From the IMG/VR virus record IMGVR_UViG_3300020197_000008, positions 1 through 64,000 of that record: 64,000 bases of DNA. The stretch is one strand, 5' to 3'. A program made the translations under genes and the position numbers. Below are positions 43,104-54,806 of this stretch, piece after piece. The notes under the pieces were generated by a model that saw only the letters and a program-made list of their open reading frames with translations, did no database searches and was not told the DNA's origin. This DNA is from a virus. Position 1 is the first letter of the stretch; each line of letters starts with the position of its first letter.

Positions 43104-44294
43104 ATGTCAGAACAATCTTATGTGGTTACAAAAAAACAGATAATAAAAGCAAAGAATATGACTCATGCAAGAATGATATCCGAAGGATATAGGGATTTTC
43201 CTGGCCAAATTCTTCATGAAGAAATAGATACCACGGAAAAAAATGAAGAGTATGCAGATGAAGAAAGCATATCGTTTATCGAACCCGATGTAGAGAATTC
43301 ATCAGTTTTTCTTAGGTCAGAAAATAGGCGCTTAGCAAAACTGGCTGAAAAATATAAAAATGTTAAAAGTGAAGCCGTAGTTTCCGTTTATCAAGCAGCG
43401 TTCGATGCGTTTTCTACTTTTGAACTGCCAAAAATAAAAGCTCCAATCCTAAAAAGTAACAGACAAACCAGTCCAGAGGCGGCAGTTGCCGTTTTTTCGG
43501 ACTGGCAAATGGGTAAGGTAACTGCGAGTTACAATACACAAGTGCTTGAAAAAAGAATAGAATTGTATACTGAAAAGTTATTAGAAATTACAGAAATACA
43601 ACGACTGCACCACAATGTTGATGAGCTGCATGTTTGGCTTTTGGGTGATATAGTCGAGGGTGAGGAGATATTTGCGGGTCAAAGTCACCTTCTTGACTCT
43701 GGACTTTATAGGCAGGTGGGTGTTAATGGTCCTAGAATTCTTTCTAAATTTTTAATAACAGCTTTAGAAAAATTCAAGAAAGTACATGTCTTAGGTGTAA
43801 TAGGAAATCATGGTGCGGTCGGTGGTAAAATGAGAAAGCAGCATGATCCAGAAACCAATATGGATAGACTGCTTTATAAGATAGTGGAATTAATGTTTGA
43901 CAAAGAAGACAGAATTACTTTTAATATTCCAGATGGAAGAGGTGAAAGAAACTGGTATGCAATAGACAATATTGGTGATTACTCAAGTCTTCTTATACAC
44001 GGGGATCAACTCCCATCGCCAGCTCAGTATTACGGGTATTACAAAAAAGTTATGGGCTGGAAAGATGGGGCAATACCAGAACACTTCAATGATGTGTTTA
44101 TGGGTCATTATCATCAACAGTTTAAAATGACAATTGGCAGTAGTATATTAAGGGTTTCTGGATCTCCAGAAAGTAGCAATGCGTACGCTCAAGAGTATTT
44201 TTCCTCAATGAGCAGGCCGTGTCAGCACTTAATGTTCATTCATCCAGAGCATGGAGTTACTTCTGAATACAGCGTATGGCTAGATGCCGTATAG
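43104..44294 (+). CDS. Calcineurin-like metallophosphoesterase (396 aa)
   Basis: Motifs in order: VAVFSDWQMGK (metal-binding Asp), LLGDIVEGEE (GD), VIGNHGAVGG (GNH), LLIHGDQ and MGHYHQQF (GHxH). This is the full set for the calcineurin-like phosphoesterase superfamily (phosphatases, 2',3'-phosphodiesterases, SbcD/Mre11 nucleases). An N-terminal 110-residue charged region precedes the enzyme. Shine-Dalgarno AAAGGATG lies before the ATG. Its place within baseplate genes is unusual. It could be a virion enzyme acting on DNA, RNA or surface polymer. The substrate cannot be told from the sequence. Confidence 0.8.
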   Translation: MSEQSYVVTKKQIIKAKNMTHARMISEGYRDFPGQILHEEIDTTEKNEEYADEESISFIEPDVENSSVFLRSENRRLAKLAEKYKNVKSEAVVSVYQAAFDAFSTFELPKIKAPILKSNRQTSPEAAVAVFSDWQMGKVTASYNTQVLEKRIELYTEKLLEITEIQRLHHNVDELHVWLLGDIVEGEEIFAGQSHLLDSGLYRQVGVNGPRILSKFLITALEKFKKVHVLGVIGNHGAVGGKMRKQHDPETNMDRLLYKIVELMFDKEDRITFNIPDGRGERNWYAIDNIGDYSSLLIHGDQLPSPAQYYGYYKKVMGWKDGAIPEHFNDVFMGHYHQQFKMTIGSSILRVSGSPESSNAYAQEYFSSMSRPCQHLMFIHPEHGVTSEYSVWLDAV

Positions 44295-44302
44295 GAGTGT
44301 AG

Positions 44303-47300
44303 ATGAAAACTTATTTACTTAGTTTTGTTACTCCTGATTTTTCTAAAAATGGAAAAATTTGGAGTACGCAAGGCGTTGACCTGTATGTAAATAAGTACTA
44401 TACTAACTATTCCTATAGTCGATCTCCAACTGGATTAAACTCGATTGGAGATTTTGTTTTTACTGGCACTGAAGTTTTGTCAAACGCAACTCCAACTATA
44501 GCTGAAGCAGTTGAGATCACAAATTATCGGAGAGTTGGTAGACGATAAAAATATTTTGGAATACTATCTGTTCAACTCAGAGTCTTTTCAAAATCAAAAC
44601 CTTGTTTTCAATCCAGATTCATCTTCTACTCCAGTTTTTACTGCGGATTCTTTTATCGCAAGAAACTTAAGATTTGTTGATACCTCATCAAGAATTGATG
44701 TAAGAACATTTAAGGGGGCCTTTTCCTCTATTATAAATACGGTTGAAGATATACAATTTACTTTAAATTTTTACGAATCTGATAGTCTGAATCGGTCCAT
44801 ATTTTTTGTCGACAACCGCCGAATCAAGCGCAATTGCCTCAATTCTGCTAGCAAAAAACTCTAAGAGATATGGAAAGTTTGAAGTAGTACTTAACACGGA
44901 ATTAACAGACTTAAGTGGTTTGTCGTTTGTGCTTTTGGTCGAAATTGCTATAGGCAATCCTATTAGCCCCGTCTTGTTTCAATCATCTAAGAACATACTT
45001 AAGAAATTTCCATCGTGGATGGCCCTAACAAACGACTCGCTTGATCAGGCAACACCAGATTCGTATGTTCCCAAAACAACTGCAGGAAAATTTATAAATG
45101 CAGTAGTCGGAGAGAACCTTGATGAATTTGATAGAGAGCTAGATCTTTTGAGGATAAATTCATTTTTGGATAGAGCCGACGAAAATCAAACTTGTTGGTT
45201 TTATTCTTCCGAAAATGTTAGTACAACTTTCCACAAAATATTAGCCAATGGTGTAGAGCTGACTAGGGTAGACGATCTTTCTGATTTTTTTAGATGTAAA
45301 AAAACTGATTATGTTTTTTATCATAACGCAGAAGATAGGCAGATCTTTACTTTAATAAAATACCATACCCTTGTAGCAAAGAATGAAAATTTTCAATCAA
45401 CCCCGTTATCTCAAGCGCCTGTTCAAAAATTTAACTGGTTTGACGAGCTGGGTTTAAGAGTTGGAGTTACTAGATTGCATCTTGAGGATAATTTGTCATT
45501 TAAAAAAAGAATAATTGACGCATCGGTAAACCCAAACGGAACAGACGTTGAAGCATTTAAGAAGACCCTAAGAAGAGAATTGAATTTATGGAAGGCATTT
45601 TCTGAAGATCAGATTGATTCGGTGTACTATCCTCAAACATACGACTATTTACAAAGCTCTGGGTCAACTCCCGAAGTGCTAGAAATGTCAGACATAATAT
45701 ATTCTACTCCATACTTTTTCCCCGATAAAAATCACACTGATAAATTCGTAGAATTTGTAAAACAATTAAATGTCAACTATCCAAACAACTGGGGTTATTT
45801 TAAGTTTGATGATTCGCTGTGGGACTATGCAGGTTTAAATGAAGATGGTGTTTCCAGGTTAGCAGCAAGATATTATGATGATAAAATTGATCATGGTTTT
45901 TATCGACCAGGAATTGGCGATCAAGATGACCTAAAGTTGTCAATTAAAGATTTTAATGCAACACCGATATTTTTTCAAACAAACTTAGAAGCAAGAGGAA
46001 TCAAAAAAACAGGCTCAACACCAGCTTATCATCCAATTAATATGGAGATTGATTACTACTCAGATTACAGCATAGTAGACTATGACAACCCTCTGGCAAC
46101 AATAAACTATACTCTTGAATTTCATGCTACACCACATGGCCTATATTCAACTCCAACCGTTTTTTATTCAACGCAATCAATTTATCCCAAAAACACGGGC
46201 CCGTATTCGGTGTCAAATCCACCCCAATGGATAGTGGGTGATATTTTTGATACCGAAGGATTTGTCGTTAGTGATATGGGTGTTAAAAATAAAAATGATG
46301 GTAAACCTTATTCAAACACATTAAGAGGCGTCGCTACAAACAGGCTTGATATAAATCATGTAAAAAACATTTTACTCAAACTTGGACTTTGGAACGGTTC
46401 GTCCTACGTGCAAAAACTTTCTTCAGACTCCGGACAAATAAGGTTCTCGAACCTGCCAAATAATATTTTGAACTTTTCAAATTTAAATTCTCAAATTTCT
46501 GCAACTCCATTCTTAAATCAATCAACCAAAATTCAGGCGGCTTCAAATCTCTGGAATCAATCCGAAAAAATAAAACAAACAATAAAACAAGACGCAGAAA
46601 TTATATTGAATCCCGCTTCTGCGTCTCCTCCTGTCAGTTATTCGATAAATGTTCCGTTAATGATAAACACAATACCCTATCCCCCTGGGGCTATACCCAG
46701 GTATGTTTATGTGGAAAATAAAAAACCTACAGAAAATATAATTGCAGGAATTCCATCTAGCTCTTCATCTGGAATAGAGGGTTATGGTGGCTATATTTTT
46801 GATCCAAACGTCAATTCTAACCTTTTTGTGCCGTCTTCTCCAAACGTAAAAGTTCATCTTGTTGGAGGTGGTGGTAACGATACAGAGTTTAATCCATATT
46901 TCTCGACAATAAAATTTCCCCACAATGCTACTCCAAATCAAATAGTTCTATCTGCACAGGATGGGAGCGCTTATCCTAAAGAAAAAACTACATGGCTACC
47001 CTTTGTAGCTTATTCAACCCCAATTACTGGGTATGTTGACGAATATGGTTTTGTCGGATATAGGGCGGAAAACGGGGAATTTATTCCCAGCATGAATTCT
47101 GATTCAATACTGATTCCAGAAATATCTAGAGAAACCTTTGGTATTTCTGGTTCTGCAAAGTTCGAATACTTTTTTGAAAGTATATCCATGATTGACCCTG
47201 AAGACATTGATGTCTTTATTTGGTCTGAACAAAAAATAGTAAATCCCTTTTTAAATAAAAATTATACTTTTAAATCAAATTCAATACCAACGATCTTGGC

Positions 47301-49056
47301 AGATTCTACCTATACATTAAAAACTCAAGAATATCCCAAAAATGCAATTATAGAAGAATACGTATTATCAAAAAATACTACAATTTTTAAAAACATTGAA
47401 GCTAAAGGTAAGCTATATGATTCTAGGCTTGAAGTTAGAGTTAATACTGGTTGGCTTAACATTGGGAAGGAACAATACTATGCCTACAGTAAACCCAAAA
47501 AACAAATATTTACTGGTAGGTTAAAAGAATTGACACTGGATACTTTACCTAAAGCTGGTGCTCCTATTGAAGTTGTTGTAAAAAAGCAGGGTGAATCAAC
47601 CCCATACGCAGAATATAAAGAAATTGCATTTGAAGATTTGTCGACGCCTAGTAATCTTGGTTTTTTCAACGTTGAAATTCTCAGGCCATCTTACGAGGAT
47701 GAATTTTATTTAGCTTATAAAAATGTATATGATGTTAGCATAGTCGACGCCTTTACTGGTAGAATACTATTTGAGAATCTAAGTTCAAATTCAAATATTC
47801 TATCTGCAAATACTTTCCCGCCTAGTGCAACTCCTATCTTTAGTAAAAATCACGACTATCAAATCACCTACAGGGTAAGAAACTCTTATTATATCGATAA
47901 TATATTGAATAATTCAGAGCATAAATCTATAGTCGTGTTTGATGCTACTCCAGATTTTTCCGCTCAATATGAGGTAACGTACGAACAATCTCAATACGAA
48001 GACTCTACTCCTATATCTTTAAGTTTGGGTCAGGTTAGCGATTTGTTGGATCAAGGATTTATTTTGGCTAGTAAAGGTGAATACGAATTTGAGTCGGCGG
48101 TTGTAAAAGTCTCTCACCCGAATATTATGGATGACTCAAAGGACTATATGATTATATCTATTGTTTCGTTGGATTCAAATAAAAATCCAAAGCCAGGTCA
48201 GAGTTTCCAAATTCAAAGTACACCAAATCAACAAATTCAATTTTATCCTGCCCTAGTAACAACAAATGAAGAGGGCTACGCGCTGTCTAGGGGAGTATAT
48301 AATTCATATTTTGGTCCAGTCTCCAAAACTGAGAGGGGCAGTATAACGGTAGCTGGTGTTGGTGGTATATCTTCTTTCAGTAAGTCCTGCGATTACAGTG
48401 TTCATTCGAGCTACACTGATCCACATAAAATAGTAATAGTTGCCGATCCCGCCGTTGTTAAAGCCGACGGTCTATCTAGCGTTTTCGTGGAAGGATTGGC
48501 TATGAAAAATAATGTTCCGATGGAAGGAATCGTTGTTTATTGGAAAAAATCAAGAACTCCATTTTCAGCGGTAAATAAAAAAACCTACACTAGTTCAAGT
48601 GCGCTTATCGGAGAATCGGGTACAGTTATAACGGGTTCAGAAGGTAAGTTTACGATTGGTCCAATCTTTGCAATGAATAGGGCTACTCCAGGCTACTGGT
48701 ATCTCGCAGCAGAATCAGAATTTAAAACGAATTTCGATTCTCATGCTACCCCAATTGCTGGAGATGTGACCTATTGGTATGAGTCATATGATAACGTTGA
48801 TCTTAATTACGTTGCTGATTTAAAGGTTGTTGATGTTATAACCTACAATAGGGATGAATCTTTGGAGCTATATTCAACTCCTAGCTTCATTACCAGTTAC
48901 TATGATGAACAGTTGATTATACCCACTGGATCAACCCCAAGATGGACTCCGCCTAAATGGCTACCCATCTCAAGATATGAGCAATACCAAGCGGGGCTGC
49001 TGGGCTCAACCCCCTATTATATATCTGATTATAAAAATTTAAAGAAAGATAATTAG
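44303..49056 (+). CDS. Large baseplate protein rich in (A/S)TP motifs, two +1 recoding sites (1583 aa)
   Basis: TAGGAG precedes ATG 44303. CGGN sites at 44528 and 44793 join three frames to TAG 49054-49056. The middle holds a segment typical of wedge proteins that bind the tail (FPSWMALTNDSLDQ ... KFINAVVGENLDEFDREL). Most of the rest is beta-rich with Ig-like stretches near the C terminus (KIVIVADPAVVKADGLSSVFVEG). I counted 24 tripeptides ATP or STP spread evenly along the chain, with varied codons. In frame 0 the protein would end after 81 residues. It probably links wedges to fibres. The exact counterpart is not recognised. Confidence 0.65.
44528..44531 (+). other. +1 recoding site 21 (CGGA)
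   Basis: In-frame CGG after TAT; the 0 frame stops at 44546-44548. The product continues as ..EITNY-G-ELVDDKNILEYY. Residue 76. Confidence 0.85.
44793..44796 (+). other. +1 recoding site 22 (CGGT)
   Basis: In-frame CGG after AAT; the 0 frame runs 22 more codons to a stop at 44862-44864. The product continues as ..SDSLN-G-PYFLSTTAESS. Residue 164. Confidence 0.85.
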
Positions 49057-49064
49057 GTTTTAAA

Positions 49065-52000
49065 ATGACGAAATCCTTAAGTGAAAACAAAGAGATTGTT
49101 TTTAAAAAGGCTACTAATCACCCAAAGGGTGAAAACAATGTCGTCCTAGCATGGTTCTCTTCAAATCCGGTTATTCCATCAAACAATCTTTCAATAACCG
49201 ATTTGTCAGCGTTCACGCCAGAAAACTCCTACGCATCTTTGGCCACCTCTAGTTTGGGTACGAGTAAATCAAAACTAGCTTATGCAAATGAGCTCGGAGT
49301 TTTAGAAGACGAAAATGGAAATTCCATATTTGATTCTGAAAACGTCAGTATATCCGACTGTTTCCTCAACGAGGATTCTTTTGAAAGAATATATACGATA
49401 TCCGATGTTTCCCAAAAAGCCTTTTGCCATTCGTACTACATTTCAAAATATTACACAATGCTATATGCAGATTCGTTTGTCATTGCGGGTATTGATGATT
49501 TTATTCCAGAAGAAAAAATACCAAAATCAATAAAAGTTGTTGACGAAAATAACAACGAATATATAGACGCCACTACTGGAAAAAAAAGATATCGAATTAT
49601 ACTTGATAAAGTTTTTGAAGACATTTATAAAGAAAGAACAAATCGTCCTTATAAAGTGATAGTTTTATTAGACGATCCAGAACCAAGAAATCTTCAACTG
49701 ATTTACGATAAGGTTACTCTTTCGTCAACTGAATCTATATCTTCGGTTGTTGTTGGGTATAGGGAAAATATAAATACCGTTTCGCTCTTTAATAAAGTTA
49801 TGGAGGAATCATTTGCCTCAGATAATTCAATGAGAAACAATAAAATTTTTTCGCAGAAATCAATAACAGAAAAAAACAACCTATTAAGCAATCTTTCTAA
49901 GACAGATGGATTTGAAATAGTAGTACCCAAAAAAGCTGTATCTGACAATAGAACATACGAAACATTTAACTGGAGATTAATAACTGCGGTTCAAAGAAGC
50001 ATTGATGTTTCTTCGGTTAATAATTCAGAAGAGATTGATTCAGAATCAAACCTAAAACAAAAAACAGTAAACTGCGCCGTTTTGTGCACGACAGCGCAGT
50101 TGTCTTCCATGCGCTCTCAAAACAACTACGCATCGTCAAATCCATATGTTTTTTATAGATTAGCCAATTCCGTATACAATTTATCAAAATATACATTTTC
50201 AAATCCAATTAGAAATGGATCACCAACAACCGCAGATTATTGGCTTGTTTCAATTGATGAAGTTAGTGAATCGGATTTAGCAAAGTTTGACATACTGACA
50301 TGGTCTCCAAACGCAGATATAACCAGAGAGCAGGGGCAGAAGTTAAAATATTTTGTTAAAGATACACAAGGAACTTTGTTTTTAGACTTATCACAAGCCG
50401 CCGGTGCAGAAAACATAGACAGTTCTTTGGTTGCTTCTTCGGAAGTTTATGACCTTAACAGTTGGACATATAACTCTAATAATCTTTTTTTTGATGAAAG
50501 AAAAAACGGTGCGTGGCCAATAAATGATTCATTTTTTGAAACTGTTGAGATTAATTCAACGACTAGTAATATCTATTCTGTTTTTGGTAGAAGCATTTCT
50601 GGATCGTCATCTTTGGGTCAAGCAAACTATAAAAAAATTAAAGAATTCACTGCCAATTTTAATAATGAAAATGTGGCCTTGTTCAATTCTAGATCCAAGC
50701 CGATTGTTGTTGGAATTGGCTACGCAAAACCCACGGATGCATTAATTTCTGGAAACATTCTAGCAACTACGGCATCCACTCTAAGGTATGTGAATGACAT
50801 TTACCAACCATCCAGTATCTTTGATATCTCTACTTCAAATAGTGGATCAATTTCCATAGAAGAAAAAGCAAATCAAATGGTCGCAACAGCCGCCACGGAA
50901 CGGTCCGTTTAAACTTTTGTATAATGCCGTTTCGGTTGCCCTAGTATCCAGAATTTATTCATCTAGAGTCAAGGATGTAAGATCGTCAATTTACTATCAC
51001 GTTTCTGATTGGAATAGTGATTACGTAATAAATCAAAATGTTCTTTTAGAAGAGGAAAAAGAAAAAGAATATTCTCTATTAAAAAACTTTAATAGCTCAT
51101 TAATATATGCCAAAAAAATCCTCAAATCTGACCCTACGCTTTTGGATTATTACAAAAGATCTGTTTACGACTATCTTGCAGATCAGTATTCAATCCCCCT
51201 GCAGGAAATAGACGCATCAAACGTAACAATGTTTATTGAAATTACCAATCCAGATGTAAAAATTTTGAACGCTGTAAAAACAAAAGACACTAACGATACC
51301 ATATATCCTACGTCAGTGCCATCCTGGGCCTACTTTAATATACCGACCTCATACTGTTTATATGCCCTAACAGAGCAAGCTACTAGGAATTCGTTGTTTG
51401 CCTACACAGACGCTCCTTCTGCACAATTTAAAATTCCTGGCGGTTTTGGGGCTTACGTAATGAGACAAAGGGAGTATTCAAGCTCAAGCTCAACAATAGA
51501 TTCTTTAAGTAGTAAAATATCTGCAAGAAATATATATCAATCATATCCTTTTAATTTTACAATTTTTAATTCATATGTTTTTTCCAAAGAGTCATCTGAC
51601 TCATTTAATGCAAACTGGTCTGCGGAAATAGAAGCAACATATCAGGCCACTCTATACAGGCAGGAGTATTGGTACAAGGCAGCCGAGGCTCTGAGGGATG
51701 CAAACGGTAATTTGATTGGACAAGATGAAGTAATCTTCAGTGCACTTCAAACAGAAGCGGATGTAGAGGTGAGACCAAGTCAAACGGAAATATATGCCCT
51801 TGGTGATGATAGGTTAAATGGCAAATATAGATTGCAGGTAAAATCAACACAAGCCGCAAAAAATTCATACATTTATACCAGAGATATAGACTTGGGTAAC
51901 GTGGCAACAGCCTACGCCGTAGGCGCAAAGGGTCTTCTTGAGGAATATATTGCCTTTATACAAATAACCCTTAGGGAGCATGGGATTGACTGCGATTTAA

Positions 52001-54803
52001 CAAAGAAATACGATAATCAAACTAAAACCGCAGTTACAAAATTTCAAAGAAGGCACGACGCAAGGTTGGTAGATGGCGTAGTTGACTCAGAAACTAAATC
52101 GCTTTTTTGTAGAGAGGTTTGGAAAAAAATGCTACAAACAGATCCAAATCGATTTAATGCCGTAATTGAACGAGTTAAGGGTAATAATCCCAAATCGGTA
52201 AAATACATTCAGCATTCTGCAACCGTGGCAGAAATATGGGAACTAAAAAACACCGATCTTGATTTTCAAAAAGTAACATTTACAGGTACAAATGATCCAC
52301 TTTCTTTGTCCGATACTATATACGTGTCGGTACCAGAAAAATTTAGAGACGCCAGATTATCTGATACAAAAGTGGTTGATGTGAAAATCAAAGTTGGTAA
52401 TTTCGCAAAAGCAAAAAGCTATAAAGGAATTCAAATAGAAGAAGTAAGAGCAATTCCATTTACCGCCTCGGGTAGTGCTCGGCCCCGAATCTTCTTCTAG
52501 GGTAATATCTAAGAAAAAACCTTTCTCTAGAGGAACTATATCCATTCCCGTGAATGCAAGCGTTATGTCAACTGGAACATTGGCAATAAAATTAACGGGC
52601 GGATCTTTGGGTGGCGCTTTTGGTAGTAAGGCTGAGGGGTATTCAATAACCTCAATAACCTTTACGGTGCAATACAAAACATCTTCCTCTAGATGGATAC
52701 AGGAATACTCCGAAGCGGAGTCTGGTTATGCGCCAAAAACCGTTACGGCTCCCGTCACCATAAAATATAAGATTTCTCGGAGATGTTGATAATATTTCAC
52801 CAAACAATGTAGAAGTTATAGATTTAGGTGGTTTAAAGTCAGTAAAATATAAAACAGAACCACTACTGATGACCTATCCAACCTTCAGTGGAAATAAAAC
52901 GATGGACCTTAAAGGAACGTCAATAGATTTTAGTTCAACCGAATATAAACCACCCTTTGATACCTCCACTGCAGAAGCGGCTTCCGGTGCTTTAAGATTT
53001 AAAGACGAATCAATAAAGATAGATTTAACTTCTCAGAAAACAATTTCAATAAAACAAAATACACTATCAGTATACGACGTTGTATCCCTAAATAAAAATC
53101 CTGTCAGTGCCTCTTCCATAACTACAACAATTCAGGGCAATAAATTATACTTTGAGGCATCTAGTTTGATTTATCAAAACTCAAGTGTAGTTAAAAGCGA
53201 CACGGTCGCGATAGAGGGTTACTGGATGATGAAGACGGACGGAACTATCTTAAGAAAAAGTATAAATACCGTAAGTGTTTTAGACGGTCTACTTATGCTT
53301 TGTCAGCCAAGCTTAGATCCAAATAAGATTGGGATGCCCTACGGAATAAATCTTCAAGGTTTTGAAAATTCGATAGCAAACACTGAACTCAATGTAGACT
53401 ACGGAGCTTTTGTTCTGAAAAACTACGCAGAACAAAACGACGGTTTTGTATATGGTTTTTACGACAGGGTAAAAAAAGAGTTTTTAGGTAAAGTTTTGTA
53501 CTATGTCGATTATGTTTCAAGAGGACCAAGAAATATATACATAGCAGTCATGGCAATAGATGCAGACGGAAACTTAGCCTCAAGTGATTTCTTGGGTGTA
53601 AAAACTCTTAATACAACAATAAGACCACCGATAGCTCCAGTAAAGATGGCGTGTCCGATTTATCAGGTTAAGTATGTACCGTCCTCAAAAATATCCATTT
53701 CTTCAATTCCTTCAAATCTTTCCAAGTTTGAAGTTTGGCCACTGTATATCACTTCTGGATCATTTGTTAAAAATTTCTACATTAACCCAACTAATCCGTA
53801 CGCTGGATGGATAGGTAACTACTCTGGCAACAATCTATCTGCAACATATTCAACGCTCTCGACTTCAGGCGTTCTTTGGTCTCAAATTCTTGGCAAACCA
53901 TTCATCGATGTGCCAAATGAATATCCTACTTTTCTTTCTTCAAACAAAATACAACTATCCCAAACGCCGATTGCTTCATTCGTTGAACCATCTTCAAATA
54001 TTATTGGAGTATTAAAACAATATATTTTTATAGAAAAAAGAAAAGATATTAATAGTCCATGGGAAACAGTTAGTTCAAAGCTTATAAGAAACGTAAACTG
54101 TCACACTGGGGTAATTGATCTTCTTGTTGACCTTCCTCAAGATGGCGATTTAGTCAGGGTTACTTATGCAGTAAAGGCAAACGGCATTCCGATAAAACAT
54201 GTTAATGGAATTCCAATTCCCCTAAATCCATTTTTGAATCAAGACAATGTTGAGCCAGAAAAACCCCTGTATATTTACATACTCCCTCAGTTTATAGAAA
54301 ACAAGGGTAAAAATATTCCCACTAATAACAACATAACTCGTCCAATTATGCCGCCTTCGCATGTGCCAGAATATATTTACACTGGCGCAATTCATTTTAC
54401 ATATGATAATTCAATTTTTGATCAATATCAACCCTCTTTATATAACCCTTTTGCCATACCCATAGCGTTAATAAGATCGGTAAATAATAAGTCCGCTGCG
54501 TCTACTAATATTGTAGATTTAAGAACTAGGGGTGGTGGGGTCAATTATTCTTACGATGGATTTGATAACAATATAGATACTATTTTGAAAGATCTAAAAG
54601 AGGCAATTTCTTTTTGGGATTTTTATCCGCCAGATAGAGAATCGTATCCAAAGGGCGGATTTGTAATCATAAAAATTCCTAAGAAAGTCTTAGAAAACTT
54701 TCTCTATCCAGAAGAAGTCTATTCTATTATTAGAAAAAACATAACGGCTGGTGTATCATTTAAGATTCAGGATATGGATGGAAATGATTGGGGTAGTGTT
54801 TAG
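49065..54803 (+). CDS. Large tail protein with peptidoglycan-binding-like domain, three +1 recoding sites (1911 aa)
   Basis: CGGN sites at 50901, 52480 and 52778 join four frames from ATG 49065 to TAG 54801-54803, a whole number of codons. Near residues 955-1015 a helical repeat reads like a peptidoglycan-binding type 1 domain: FIQITLREHGIDCDLTKKYD, then TAVTKFQRRHDARLVDGVVD and TKSLF. N-terminal 600 residues look like an alpha/beta sheath-like or structural domain, and the C-terminal 650 are beta-rich. It likely belongs to the baseplate periphery or tail tip and contacts the cell wall. Confidence 0.65.
50901..50904 (+). other. +1 recoding site 23 (CGGT)
   Basis: In-frame CGG after GAA; the 0 frame stops at 50910-50912. 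The product continues as ..ATAATE-G-PFKLLYNAVS. Residue 613. Confidence 0.85.
52480..52483 (+). other. +1 recoding site 24 (CGGC)
   Basis: In-frame CGG after GCT; the 0 frame stops at 52498-52500. The product continues as ..TASGSA-G-PESSSRVISK. Residue 1139. Confidence 0.85.
52778..52781 (+). other. +1 recoding site 25 (CGGA)
   Basis: In-frame CGG after TCT; the 0 frame stops at 52787-52789. The product continues as ..IKYKIS-G-DVDNISPNNV. Residue 1238. Confidence 0.85.
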
Positions 54804-54806
54804 GTT

